Below are positions 10,295 through 23,262 of a stretch of DNA of 40,399 nucleotides, piece after piece. Made by a program: the position numbers and the translations under genes. Within the stretch, counting starts at the first letter, position 1; the number at the start of each line of letters is the position of its first letter. The DNA is from Nitriliruptoraceae bacterium. GTDB taxonomy: Bacteria > Actinomycetota > Nitriliruptoria > Nitriliruptorales > Nitriliruptoraceae. Location: NCBI GenBank assembly GCA_007122985.1, contig SKSM01000131.1, forward strand, positions 1 to 40,399. Reading direction: 5' to 3'. The notes below the pieces were generated by a model, which saw nothing but the letters and a program-made list of their open reading frames with translations, was not told the origin of the DNA and did no database searches.

Positions 10295-11896
10295 TCAAGA
10301 ACCGACGGGGGCGGGTTCACCGTCGGTGGCGCCGAGCCGGACGTAGTCGGCCCGGGTCGCCCCGACCCTGATGGCCAGTGCGGCCAGCACGTCGTCGGCG
10401 ACGGGCGATTCCACGCCCAGCACCATCAGCGCCTCGTCGCCCTGCTCGTCGCGGGTCACTTGCATGCTGGAGACGTTGATGTCGGCGTCGCCGAGTTCGC
10501 CTCCGACCAGACCCGCCACCCCCGGACGATCTGTGTAGCGCAGGCACAGCAGGTGCTCGCTGAGCTCGATGTCGAGCCCTGCACCCCACAGCTCCACCAG
10601 GCGTTGTCGGCCGGCGGCGCCCATCAGCGTTCCCGCGACCGTGAGCGAGCCAGCCGTGACGCGCACCAGGCAGACGTGGTCTCCGGCGTCCGCGTGCTCT
10701 GTGGCCGTGAGCTCCAGCCCGCGGTCGTCGGCGATCCACGGTGCGTTGACCAGGTTGACCGGCGCCTCGCAGGTGTCTGCCACCATCCCCCGGAGCACGG
10801 CGAGGTTGAGCGCGTCGGTGTTCTCGGTGGCCAGGGTCCCGCGGTACTCGACGTGCGCCTGGGTCACCGGCTCACCGCTCAGCGCCGTGCACAGCCGGCC
10901 CAGGCGCTCGGCCAGTGGCAGGTAGGCGGCGACACGTTCGGGAACCGCGGCGTTCATCGGCAGATTGACCGCGGTGGGCACGAGGTCGCCGCGCAGTGCC
11001 GTGCGCACCACCTCGGCGGCTGCCAGGCCGGCCTTGTCCTGCGCCTCGACGGTCGACGCGCCGAGGTGCGGCGTGACCACGGTGTTGTCGAGCTCGAGCA
11101 GCGGGGAGTGCGTTGCGGGCTCGTCGTCGAACACGTCCAGGGCCGCGCCGGCGATCGTCCCCTCGACGAGCGCGGCGTGCAGGGCGTCCTCGTCGACGAT
11201 GCCGCCACGTGCGGTGTTGACCAGCAGCGCAGTCGATTTCATCTGCTCGAGCTGTCGTGCGCCGATCAGCCCGACGGTGTCCGGCGTCCTCGGTAGATGG
11301 ACGGTCAGCACGTCGGCGATCCGGCACAACGCCTCGACGCTGTCCACCAGGCGAACGCCGAGCTTCGCTGCACGGCCCGGTGGCAGGTACGGGTCGTAGG
11401 CGTGCGGCCGCATCCCGAAGGCGGCCAGCCGCTGGGTGACCAGTTGGCCGACCCGTCCGAGCCCGAGCACACCCAGGGTCTTGTCGTGCAGTTCGACGCC
11501 CTGATGCCCATCGCGCTCCCACCGGCCGTCGGTCAGCCGGGTGTGGGCGCTCGGGATGTCACGCGCCAGTGCCAGCAGCAGGGCGACGGTGTGCTCGGCC
11601 GCGCTGACCACGTTCGCCCGGGGCGCGTTGCACACGATGATGCCGTCGGCCGTCGCAGCGTCGACGTCGATGTTGTCGAGCCCGATGCCAGCACGCGCGA
11701 CGACCTTGAGGCGGTCGCCGGCGGCGAGCACGCCTGCGTCCAGGGTCGTTGACGAGCGCACGACCACGGCGTCGACGTCGCGGATCGTCTCGATCAGTTC
11801 GCTGCGGGACATCCCTGGCCGCACCGCGACCTCGAAGTCCTCGGCGAGTTCATCGACACCCGCCGAGGACAGCGGATCGGCGACGAGCACACGCAT
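10295..11896 (-). CDS. serA: D-3-phosphoglycerate dehydrogenase, long form with ACT domain
   Basis: MRVLVADPLSSAGVDELAEDFEV, KVVARAGIGLDNIDVDAAT, GLGRVGQLV, NTARGGIVDEDAL, C-terminal ACT domain TDRPGVAGLVGGELGDADINVSSMQV. Confidence 0.95.
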   Translation of the reverse strand: MRVLVADPLSSAGVDELAEDFEVAVRPGMSRSELIETIRDVDAVVVRSSTTLDAGVLAAGDRLKVVARAGIGLDNIDVDAATADGIIVCNAPRANVVSAAEHTVALLLALARDIPSAHTRLTDGRWERDGHQGVELHDKTLGVLGLGRVGQLVTQRLAAFGMRPHAYDPYLPPGRAAKLGVRLVDSVEALCRIADVLTVHLPRTPDTVGLIGARQLEQMKSTALLVNTARGGIVDEDALHAALVEGTIAGAALDVFDDEPATHSPLLELDNTVVTPHLGASTVEAQDKAGLAAAEVVRTALRGDLVPTAVNLPMNAAVPERVAAYLPLAERLGRLCTALSGEPVTQAHVEYRGTLATENTDALNLAVLRGMVADTCEAPVNLVNAPWIADDRGLELTATEHADAGDHVCLVRVTAGSLTVAGTLMGAAGRQRLVELWGAGLDIELSEHLLCLRYTDRPGVAGLVGGELGDADINVSSMQVTRDEQGDEALMVLGVESPVADDVLAALAIRVGATRADYVRLGATDGEPAPVGS

Positions 11897-11943
11897 GTCT
11901 GCCTCCAAGGGCGATTCGCCGGCAACGCAGCCCACGTGATGCA

Positions 11944-11981
11944 GCCGCGCCCGGGGCGGTGGTGCACCTCCCGGGCGCGGC
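11944..11981 (-). terminator. 12-bp perfect GC-rich hairpin downstream of metF / upstream of serA
   Basis: gccgcgcccggg (11944-11955) and cccgggcgcggc (11970-11981), 14-nt loop; no clear U tract. Confidence 0.5.
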
Positions 11982-12013
11982 CGGACAGCCGGGCAGCCGG
12001 GCAGCCGGACAGG

Positions 12014-12877
12014 TCAGGCCGGGACCAGGTTCAGGTTGTCGTGCACGGCCCGGGGCGCCTCGGCGCGGTTGAGGGTGTAGACGTGCAGACCCGGCGCGCC
12101 CTCGTCCAGGAGTCGCTCGGAGAGCTCGGAGACGACCTCCACACCGATGCGGCGGACCTCGTCCGGGTCGTCCTCGACGGCGTCGAGCCGGGCGACGAGC
12201 TCGGATGGCATCGCCGCGCCCGACATCGCGGCGAAGCGCTGTACCTGCTGCGAATCGGTGATCGGGATCACACCAGGGATGATCGGGGTGTCGACCCCGC
12301 GGCGCTGCATCTCGTCGACGAAGCCGAGGTAGTCTTCGGCACGGAAGAAGAACTGGGTGATGCCGAAGTCGGCGACCCGGAGCTTGGCCGCCTGGTGCTC
12401 CCGGTCGGTCGCCAGGTCCGGTGCCTGGGGGTGGCCCTCGGGATGCGCTGCCACGCCGACGCAGAAGTCGCCGACCTCCCGTGCGAGCTCGACGAGCTCT
12501 GCCGCACGACGGAGGTCTCCGGGTGCGATGTCCGGGTCGTCACCGGGCGGGTCGCCGTGGAGCGCCAGCAGGTTGTCGTGCCCGAGCGTGGCGTAGTCCG
12601 CGAGGATCTCGACCAGCTCCCCGCGGCTGTGCGCGATGCAGGTCAGGTGCGGCATGGCGGTGAGCGAGGGGCGCTGCTCGAGCTCCTGGACCACCTCGCG
12701 GGTGCGATCGCGGGTGGATCCGGCCGCACCGTAGGTCACCGAGACGAAGGACGGATCGAGCGGCTCGAGCTCGTCGATCGTCTGGCGCAGCCGCTGGTGG
12801 CCCTTCTCACTCTTGGGCGGAAAGAACTCGAACGAGAGGGTCCGGTCCGTTGCCAGCAGGTCCGCGATCTTGGCCAT
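12014..12877 (-). CDS. metF: methylenetetrahydrofolate reductase
   Basis: LSFEFFPPKSEKG, FVSVTYGAAGSTRDRT, LLALHGDPPGDD, FGITQFFFRAEDYLGFVDEMQRRGVDTPIIPGVIPI. Confidence 0.95.
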   Translation of the reverse strand: MAKIADLLATDRTLSFEFFPPKSEKGHQRLRQTIDELEPLDPSFVSVTYGAAGSTRDRTREVVQELEQRPSLTAMPHLTCIAHSRGELVEILADYATLGHDNLLALHGDPPGDDPDIAPGDLRRAAELVELAREVGDFCVGVAAHPEGHPQAPDLATDREHQAAKLRVADFGITQFFFRAEDYLGFVDEMQRRGVDTPIIPGVIPITDSQQVQRFAAMSGAAMPSELVARLDAVEDDPDEVRRIGVEVVSELSERLLDEGAPGLHVYTLNRAEAPRAVHDNLNLVPA

Positions 12878-13913
12878 GTGAGGGCTGCTCCTGTCGTGCG
12901 GGGGTGGACGTCGTCGTGGCCGTGGAGTCGGCGGTGAGCATCGGCTCGAGGTCGGCGGCGGCGTCGTCGCCGTAGGTCTGTGCGATGCGTGGCAGCATCT
13001 GGTCCGGGTCGAGGTCGTACTCCTGCGGCCCGATGGTCTCCAGCGCGCAGGTCGCCACGGCGGAGCCGAGCTGAGCGCAGCGCTCGAGCTGGTAGTCCTG
13101 CGCGCAGGCGGCGAAGAACCCGGCCCGGAATGCGTCGCCGATGCCGGTGGGCTCCAGCTCCACGTCGTCGCGGGTCGGCACCGCCGGGACCTCGATGGCC
13201 GGCTCACCGGCCGCTTCGATCACACAGCCCTTGTCGCTGTAGGTGGTGATGCGCAGCCCCACGTGCCGGAGGACCTCCTCGGAGGCCCAGCCGGTCTTGG
13301 AGGCGACCAGCGCGGCCTCGTACTCGTTCGACAGCAGGTAGGTGGCGCCGTCGACGAGCTCACGGGCTTCCTCGCCGGACAGGCGGGGCAGCTGTTGGCT
13401 CGGGTCGGCCGCCAACGCCCAGCCGGCCTCCAGGGCCTGGCGGGTGTGCCGCAGCATCGCGGCCGGGTCGTTGGGGCAGACGATGACCAGCTCCGGGTCC
13501 GGTGGGTCGCCGGGCAGGTCGGTGAGGTCGATCTCATGGCTCTCGCCCATCGCGCCGGGGCAGAACGAGGCGATCTGGTTCTCGTCCTCGTCGTTGGTGC
13601 ACAGGAACATCGCGGTGCGGTGGTTGTCCGACACCCGCACCGTGGAGGTGTCCACTCCCGCGGCCGCGAGGTGCGGCTCGTACTCGAGGAAGAAGTCCTG
13701 ACCGACCGAGCCGATCAGGTGTGGGCCGAGGCCGAGCTTGCCCATCCCGAAGCAGATGTTCGCGGCGACACCCCCTCGTCGGATCTCGAGTGCGTCGACG
13801 AGGAAGCTCAGCGACACCCGGTCCAGCTGGTCGGTCACGAGCTGATCACGGATGCTGCCGGGAAACCTCATCAGGTAGTCGTTGGCGATCGAGCCGGATA
13901 CGGCGACGCGCAC
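12807..13913 (-). CDS. PfkB-family carbohydrate/nucleoside kinase, probable adenosine kinase
   Basis: MRVAVSGSIANDYLMRFPGSI, GGVAANICFGMGKLG, GIGDAFRAGFFAA (PfkB signature); located beside ahcY; overlaps metF start by 71 bp. Confidence 0.85.
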   Translation of the reverse strand: MRVAVSGSIANDYLMRFPGSIRDQLVTDQLDRVSLSFLVDALEIRRGGVAANICFGMGKLGLGPHLIGSVGQDFFLEYEPHLAAAGVDTSTVRVSDNHRTAMFLCTNDEDENQIASFCPGAMGESHEIDLTDLPGDPPDPELVIVCPNDPAAMLRHTRQALEAGWALAADPSQQLPRLSGEEARELVDGATYLLSNEYEAALVASKTGWASEEVLRHVGLRITTYSDKGCVIEAAGEPAIEVPAVPTRDDVELEPTGIGDAFRAGFFAACAQDYQLERCAQLGSAVATCALETIGPQEYDLDPDQMLPRIAQTYGDDAAADLEPMLTADSTATTTSTPARQEQPSHGQDRGPAGNGPDPLVRVLSAQE

Positions 13914-13982
13914 GGTGCCTGCTCCCTTCGAAGCGGTGTCGGGGTCGGCCGGCCGGGCCTCGCAACGGCCCAGCCGCAGCGG

Positions 13983-15314
13983 CTAGTAGCGGTAGTCCTC
14001 ACGCTTGAACGGGCCGGTCGACGGGATGTCGAGGTACTTGGCCTGCTCGGGTGTGAGCTCACTCAGCGATGCGCCGAGCTTGTCGAGGTGCAGTCGGGCG
14101 ACCTCCTCGTCCAGTCGCTTCGGGAGCACGTAGACCTTGCGCTCGTAGGCCTCGTGATTGCCCATCAGCTCGATCTGGGCCAGCACCTGGTTGCTGAACG
14201 ACATGCTCATCACGAACGAGGGGTGCCCGGTCGCGCAGCCGAGGTTCACCAGGCGGCCCTCGGCCAGCAGCACGATCCGACGGCCGTTGGGCAGGTGCAC
14301 CCGGTCGACCTGTGGCTTGATCGTCTCCCACTCGTAGGCACGCAGCCGCTCGGTCTGGATCTCGGTGTCGAAATGGCCGATGTTGCAGACGATCGCGTGG
14401 TCCTTCATCTCGAGCACGTGCTCGAGCGTGATGACGTCGTCGCAGCCGGTCGCGGTCACGAAGATGTCGGCCACCGGCGCCGCCTCGTCGAGGGTCACGA
14501 CCTTGAAGCCCTCCATGAGCGCCTGGAGCGCGCAGATCGGATCCACCTCGGCGACCCAGACCTGGGCACCGAGCCCGGCGAGCGCCTGCGCGGAGCCCTT
14601 GCCGACGTCGCCGTAGCCCGCCACGAGCGCGATCTTGCCGGCGATCATCGAATCGGTGGCCCGCTTGATGCCGTCCACCAGTGATTCGCGACACCCGTAG
14701 AGGTTGTCGAACTTCGACTTGGTGACCGAGTCGTTGACGTTGATCGCCGGCGTGCCGAGGGTGTCCGCACGCTCGCGCTGGTGGAGCGCCATCACACCGG
14801 TGGTGGTCTCCTCGGACACCCCGTGGATGTCGTCGAGCAGTTGCGGGTAGCGGTCGTGGACGATCGCGGTGAGGTCGCCGCCGTCGTCGAGGAGGAGGTT
14901 GGGCCCGCGCCCGTCACCGAAGTCGAGCGTCTGCTCGATGCACCACTCGTACTCGGACTCACTCTCGCCCTTCCAGGCGAACACCGGCGTGCTGTTGGCT
15001 GCGACGGCTGCAGCGGCCTGATCCTGGGTCGAGAAGATGTTGCACGACGACCAGCGCACCTCGGCGCCGAGCGCCTGGAGGGTCTCGATGAGCACCGCCG
15101 TCTGGATCGTCATGTGCAGACAGCCGGCGATGCGTGCACCGGCCAGCGGCTGCGCGGAGGCATAGCGCTCGCGCAGGGCCATCAGTCCGGGCATCTCGGT
15201 CTCGGCGATCTCGATCTCGGCGCGGCCCCAGTCCGCCAGGCCGAGGTCGGCGACGCGGTGGTCACCGGCGGCCGCGGTGGCGGTGTCCGGCGTCGGGTGG
15301 TCGGTCGTGGTCAT
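13983..15314 (-). CDS. ahcY: adenosylhomocysteinase
   Basis: [68 protein letters not shown]-terminal FKREDYRY. Confidence 0.98.
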   Translation of the reverse strand: MTTTDHPTPDTATAAAGDHRVADLGLADWGRAEIEIAETEMPGLMALRERYASAQPLAGARIAGCLHMTIQTAVLIETLQALGAEVRWSSCNIFSTQDQAAAAVAANSTPVFAWKGESESEYEWCIEQTLDFGDGRGPNLLLDDGGDLTAIVHDRYPQLLDDIHGVSEETTTGVMALHQRERADTLGTPAINVNDSVTKSKFDNLYGCRESLVDGIKRATDSMIAGKIALVAGYGDVGKGSAQALAGLGAQVWVAEVDPICALQALMEGFKVVTLDEAAPVADIFVTATGCDDVITLEHVLEMKDHAIVCNIGHFDTEIQTERLRAYEWETIKPQVDRVHLPNGRRIVLLAEGRLVNLGCATGHPSFVMSMSFSNQVLAQIELMGNHEAYERKVYVLPKRLDEEVARLHLDKLGASLSELTPEQAKYLDIPSTGPFKREDYRY

Positions 15315-15431
15315 GTTCGATTCCTCTTCATGGTCGTCTGCAGGCGTGGGTCGCAGGGCAGGCGCGACCCCGGGGCGCCGCCGGGGGATGGGGGCGTTGC
15401 GGTGCAGCGGCGACCCGAGGCCCGGTCGTCG

Positions 15432-16241
15432 TCAGGCCGGGCGTTCGGCGACGACGAATCCGTGGCTGATCTTGCCGGCCCGTGCGGAGTCGACCCACAG
15501 CTGCAGCGCGGTGATCGTCGACTCGATCTGCTCGGAGGGCACCGAATCGGCGAGCGCGTCACGCTGTTCGACCAGCTGGTCGAGGACGCTCTGGTAGGTC
15601 GGTGCAACGTTCTCCGGCCAGTCGGCGGTGTCGACGACCTTGAAGCCCGCGTCCTTGATCGCGTCGACGTACTCGTCGAGATCCCACATCCCGGGGCTGC
15701 GCACCCGCTGGTAGATGCGCTCACGCTCCTCCTGGGTCAGCGAGCCGCGCACCAGCAGATCGGAGAGCACGAACCGACCGCCGGGCCGGACCACCCGCAG
15801 GCACTCGTCGAGCACCTGGGGCTTGTCTGCCGCGTGCAGCAGCGACTCCTGGGTCCAGACCACGTCGAACTGCGCCGTGTCGAACGGGAGCTCGTGGAAG
15901 TCGCCGTACCGGATGTCGATCCGGTCGTCGAGCCCTGCCTCGCGGTTGCGTTCGATCGCGAGCTCGTTCTCCCGGGGGCTGATGTTCACCCCCACGACCC
16001 AGCAGCCGTACTCCTTGGCGAGGAACCGCGCACTGGCGCCGTAGCCGCTGCCGAGGTCGAGCAGCTCGCTGCCGTGACGGACGCGGGCACGCTCGGCCAT
16101 GACACGGTTGGTCCGGACCATTGCGGTGTCGATGGTGTCGTCTGGATCGGTCCACGACCCCATGTGCACGTTGTCGCGCCACAGCCGACGGTAGATCTCG
16201 TCCGCCGGACCGTCGTAGTAGCGCTGGGTCTCTTGGACCAC
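15432..16241 (-). CDS. sarcosine/dimethylglycine N-methyltransferase (SDMT; betaine synthesis)
   Basis: RYYDGPADEIYRRLWRDNVHMGSW, LLDLGSGYGASARFLAKEYGC, GVNISPRENELA, WTQESLLHAADK; family-level recognition of SDMT. GTG start at 16241. Confidence 0.88.
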   Translation of the reverse strand: MVQETQRYYDGPADEIYRRLWRDNVHMGSWTDPDDTIDTAMVRTNRVMAERARVRHGSELLDLGSGYGASARFLAKEYGCWVVGVNISPRENELAIERNREAGLDDRIDIRYGDFHELPFDTAQFDVVWTQESLLHAADKPQVLDECLRVVRPGGRFVLSDLLVRGSLTQEERERIYQRVRSPGMWDLDEYVDAIKDAGFKVVDTADWPENVAPTYQSVLDQLVEQRDALADSVPSEQIESTITALQLWVDSARAGKISHGFVVAERPA

Positions 16242-16340
16242 GTTTGCGATGATCGTGCTGGTGTCAGTACTGATGACAATGCCCTCCGGGCAGTGAATGT
16301 GTGGACCGTACGTTCATTGCACGTACAAAAACTCTGGAAA

Positions 16341-16361
16341 GAGCAGGTCCTATGCCTGCCC
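16341..16361 (-). terminator. candidate intrinsic terminator/attenuator overlapping GSMT stop codon
   Basis: Minus strand GGGCAGG-CATAGGA-CCTGCTC (one G-T pair) followed by TTTCCAGAGTTTTT. Confidence 0.45.
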
Positions 16362-17105
16362 AACCTGGATGACGAAGTCCGGCTCATGCAGATCGTACGG
16401 AGCCTTGAAGTCGCCGAATTGACGAATGTTGTCGAATCCAACGTCCTTCATGAGTCCGGCGAGATGGTCCTGGCGCAATGGAAAGAGCGTCAAGTGATGG
16501 ACGGCACCGTCCGGGAACCTGTAGCAGAAGCGCACGTACTCATCGGTGATCGCTTCGGGCCGGGCATCCACGTTCTCGCCGCAGTAGTAGTACTCGTGCT
16601 TCGTGCTGAATCCCTGGTCGAGGATCGCGTCGTAGTTGCGCTGATCGATGACGACAAGCCCGTCCGGATCGAGCACCTTGCGGAACTCCTCGAGGACGTT
16701 GATCCGCTCGTCCTCACTGAACAGATGGGTGAAGGCATTTCCCAAGCACAGGATCGCGTCGAAGGTGCCGTCGACATCGTCGCTCAACGTCCGCCAGTCG
16801 GCGTGCTGCACGGGGAGATCGAGGCCGAGGTCACCGGCGTTCTCGGCCGTCTTTGCGACCATCTCGGGAGCACCGTCGGCGGCCAGCACGTCGAGACCGG
16901 CCTTGCGAAGCTGCACGCTGTGGTAGCCCGTCCCTGCTGCCGCGTCGAGGACGCGCTCGCAGCCGGCATCACGCAGCAGCTGCTCGTAGAACCCGTCCTC
17001 GCCGGCGGCGCGGCGCTCCCAGTTGATCAGTTCGTCCCACTTCTCGACGAAGGAGGGCTGGTACTCCTCGCGGTAGAGATCCGAGCTGACGGTGTCGGTT
17101 GTCAT
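16350..17105 (-). CDS. glycine/sarcosine N-methyltransferase (GSMT; betaine synthesis)
   Basis: [90 protein letters not shown]; strong resemblance to bacterial GSMT. ATG at 17105. Confidence 0.93.
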   Translation of the reverse strand: MTTDTVSSDLYREEYQPSFVEKWDELINWERRAAGEDGFYEQLLRDAGCERVLDAAAGTGYHSVQLRKAGLDVLAADGAPEMVAKTAENAGDLGLDLPVQHADWRTLSDDVDGTFDAILCLGNAFTHLFSEDERINVLEEFRKVLDPDGLVVIDQRNYDAILDQGFSTKHEYYYCGENVDARPEAITDEYVRFCYRFPDGAVHHLTLFPLRQDHLAGLMKDVGFDNIRQFGDFKAPYDLHEPDFVIQVGQA

Positions 17106-17605
17106 GCATGCTCCATCTGGTTGCAGCCGTAGTTGTCGGTCGTGGCTTCCGAACGTCATGCAGAATCGTCCGGAATGTGCACACATCCGAGCAGTCGATG
17201 TCCCGCTTCACGACGCCGGTGGCGCTGGGGAAGAAACAAACCACGGCGGTCTATTCCTTGCAAGTCAATCTGCCTGATCGACTGCCGGCTGCTTCTGATT
17301 CAGCGCTCAGGACGGGCACGAATGCGCTGGTCAGGACGGCATTCCTGTCAAACACAGCAGCAGGAAATCAACCGTTGCCAGCTACGCAACCGTCACTGGC
17401 GTTGCGCTATGCGCGAACTACTGCACTTGACGCAACGCAATCGCTGCAACGGTTGCTTGATAGGGAACGCGTAGGGGTGCTGAGCAATTTGCGTCCAAGG
17501 AAGACCCTTAGATCGCTCATATTTGTGCGTGATCGACTTGCTGGATCGGCTGACTTGTGCTTCAGTCGCTGCCTACTTGACGCTCACCGCCCTCAGGGAT
17601 GTGTT
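17106..17605. promoter_or_regulatory. divergent regulatory region between GSMT (-) and metK (+) with clustered GTTGC inverted repeats
   Basis: 500 bp lower-GC intergenic; CAACCGTTG 17369-17377, GCAAC-N10-GTTGC 17386-17405, GCAACGGTTGC 17446-17456. Confidence 0.55.
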
Positions 17606-18796
17606 ATGCCTTTCGAGACATTGTTCACCTCCGAGTCCGTCACAGAAGGACATCCGGACAAGATCGCAGACCAGGTCTCCGACGCGGTGCTCGACGCCGT
17701 GCTCACCGAGGACGCCGCCAGCCGGGTGGCCTGCGAGACCTTCGTCAACACCGGCCACATCTCGATCGCCGGGGAGCTGACCACCAAGGCATCGCCCAAC
17801 ATCCCCAAGCTGGTCAGACAGACGTTGCTCGACATGGGCTACAACGGGGATGCGACGTCCTTCGATGGCGCGACCTGCGCGATCAGCATCTCGCTCGACG
17901 AGCAGTCCCCCGACATCGCCATGGGCGTCGACACCGCCTATGAGGCCCGGGAGGACGGGGGCGACGACCCCCTGGACCGGATCGGTGCGGGCGACCAGGG
18001 CATGATGTTCGGCTACGCCTGCGACGAGACCCCGCAGCTGATGCCCGTGCCGATCCACCTGGCCCACCGCATGTCGGAGCGGCTCGCCAAGGTCCGGCAC
18101 GACGGCACCCTGCCCTACCTCTACCCGGACGGCAAGACCCAGGTCACGGTCGCCTACGCCGACGGTGAGCCCCGCGAGGTGCGCACCGTGGTGGTCTCCA
18201 GCCACCATGATGCGGCGGTCGACCTCGACCAGCTGCGCGCCGAGATCGAAGAGCACGTGGTGCGCCCGCTGATCCCCGACGATCTCGCCGCCGACGAGTT
18301 GCGGGTGCTGGTCAACCCGACCGGGCGGTTCGAGGTCGGTGGACCGCTGGCCGACGCCGGGCTGACCGGCCGCAAGGTGATCGTCGACACCTACGGCGGC
18401 ATGGCCCGGCACGGCGGCGGCGCCTTCAGCGGCAAGGACTCGACCAAGGTCGACCGCTCAGCGGCCTACGCGGCACGGTGGGTCGCCAAGAACATCGTCG
18501 CCGCAGGACTGGCGCGCAAGGCGGAGATCCAGCTGGCCTACGCGATCGGCGTGGCGTCTCCGGTGTCGGTCGCGATCGACACCTTCGGCACCGAGCAGGT
18601 CGACCCGCAGCTGCTGCACAAGGGGGTCAACGAGGTCTTCGACCTGCGCCCCGGGGCGATCGTGGCGGACCTCGACCTACGCAAGCCCATCTTCAAGCAG
18701 ACCGCGACCTACGGCCACTTCGGTCGCGACGAGCCGGGCTTCACCTGGGAGCGGACGGACCGTGCCGAGGATCTGCGCGACGTCGTCGGGGTCTAG
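17606..18796 (+). CDS. metK: S-adenosylmethionine synthetase
   Basis: [82 protein letters not shown] 17606 preceded by AGGGA. Confidence 0.98.
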   Translation: MPFETLFTSESVTEGHPDKIADQVSDAVLDAVLTEDAASRVACETFVNTGHISIAGELTTKASPNIPKLVRQTLLDMGYNGDATSFDGATCAISISLDEQSPDIAMGVDTAYEAREDGGDDPLDRIGAGDQGMMFGYACDETPQLMPVPIHLAHRMSERLAKVRHDGTLPYLYPDGKTQVTVAYADGEPREVRTVVVSSHHDAAVDLDQLRAEIEEHVVRPLIPDDLAADELRVLVNPTGRFEVGGPLADAGLTGRKVIVDTYGGMARHGGGAFSGKDSTKVDRSAAYAARWVAKNIVAAGLARKAEIQLAYAIGVASPVSVAIDTFGTEQVDPQLLHKGVNEVFDLRPGAIVADLDLRKPIFKQTATYGHFGRDEPGFTWERTDRAEDLRDVVGV

Positions 18797-18807
18797 CCCC
18801 CATTCGA

Positions 18808-18844
18808 CGGCTGCGCGCGAGGGCTGGGTGCCCGCGCGCAGCCG
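18808..18844 (+). terminator. 12-bp perfect hairpin between metK and metH
   Basis: cggctgcgcgcg (18808-18819) / cgcgcgcagccg (18833-18844), 13-nt loop. Confidence 0.55.
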
Positions 18845-18924
18845 CTTCGTGACGTCTACCTCGCCAGCTCTACGCATACCCGAACGCCGTTTCACCTTTG
18901 CCCGCACCTCAGGAGGTCGCAGCA

Positions 18925-22401
<3,477 letters not shown>

Positions 22402-22417
22402 CCCGGGGCCGGGACGG

Positions 22418-22438
22418 TGGTCCCGCCCGCCGGGACCA
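22418..22438. terminator. bidirectional terminator-like hairpin between convergent metH and iclR-family gene
   Basis: tggtcccg (22418-22425) / cgggacca (22431-22438), 5-nt loop. Confidence 0.55.
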
Positions 22439-22440
22439 TC

Positions 22441-23262
22441 CTATGAGGTGCTGCGGTGAGGCCGGTCACCGGACTGCGGCGACCCTACGTGGCCGAGCCG
22501 GCGTGAGATCTCCGCGGCGGCGTCCCGGGTCAGGTGCGCCGCGCGCTTCTGGGCAGCACCGTGGACCCGGTAGGACGGCCCGGAGACCGACACACTGGCG
22601 ACCAGCTGGCCGTCGACGCCCCACACGGGCGCACTGACCGCGTTGAGCCCCTCCTCGAGCTCCTCGAACGTCATCGAGTAGCCGTCACGCCGCACGAGCT
22701 CGAGCTGCTCGGCGAGGACGTCGCGATCGGTGATGGTGCTGTCGGTGTAACGCTCGAGGCGGTCGGGGAGGAGCTCGTCGGCGACGTGTTCGGGCAGATG
22801 AGCCATGAACACCTTCCCGCTGGAGGTGCAGTGCAGGTCGGTGTGGCTTCCGAGCCAGTCGACCCCGACGCGGCTGGTGGAGTGGTTGACCTGGTGGATG
22901 TTGACCACCATGTTCTCCTCGAGGATGGCCACGTTGACGGTCTCGTCGGTCTCGACCGACAGGCGGTCGCACACCGGCCTGGCTGCACGCACCAGATCGA
23001 ACGACGAGCGCACCGAGCCAGCCAGGCGCAGCACACCGAGGCCCAGCCGGTACTTCTGGGTGTCCGCGTCCTGCTCGACCAGCCCCCGCTGTTCGAGGGT
23101 CGACAGCAGCCGGAAGGCCGTGGACTTGTGGATGTCGAGCTCGTCGGCCATCTCGCTGACGCCGGACCAGTCCTCGCGCGCGAGGATCTCCATGGCGCTG
23201 ACGGCCCGGTCTACCGACTGGACCACGGGTGGCTTCTCGTCTCTGTCGGGGGCTCGAGTCAC
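22441..23262 (-). CDS. IclR-family transcriptional regulator
   Basis: VQSVDRAVSAMEILAREDWSGVSEMADELDIHKSTAFRLLSTLEQRGLVEQD and IclR effector domain; GTG start. Confidence 0.92.
   Translation of the reverse strand: MTRAPDRDEKPPVVQSVDRAVSAMEILAREDWSGVSEMADELDIHKSTAFRLLSTLEQRGLVEQDADTQKYRLGLGVLRLAGSVRSSFDLVRAARPVCDRLSVETDETVNVAILEENMVVNIHQVNHSTSRVGVDWLGSHTDLHCTSSGKVFMAHLPEHVADELLPDRLERYTDSTITDRDVLAEQLELVRRDGYSMTFEELEEGLNAVSAPVWGVDGQLVASVSVSGPSYRVHGAAQKRAAHLTRDAAAEISRRLGHVGSPQSGDRPHRSTS

Noticed and set aside
15315-15431. Canonical SAH riboswitch upstream of ahcY
   Set aside because: Leader is structured but I do not see the conserved GAGGAGCGCUGC / AGGCUCG / AACGGCGCUC elements; kept only as an unidentified hairpin.
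17106-17605. Known SAM riboswitch upstream of metK
   Set aside because: No recognisable SAM-I/II/IV conserved core by eye; a covariance-model search would be needed.
17099-17605. N-terminal extension of metK from the ORF track (565 aa)
   Set aside because: Conserved MetK N-terminus ([17 protein letters not shown]) begins at ATG 17606 with a Shine-Dalgarno; upstream part has non-coding character.
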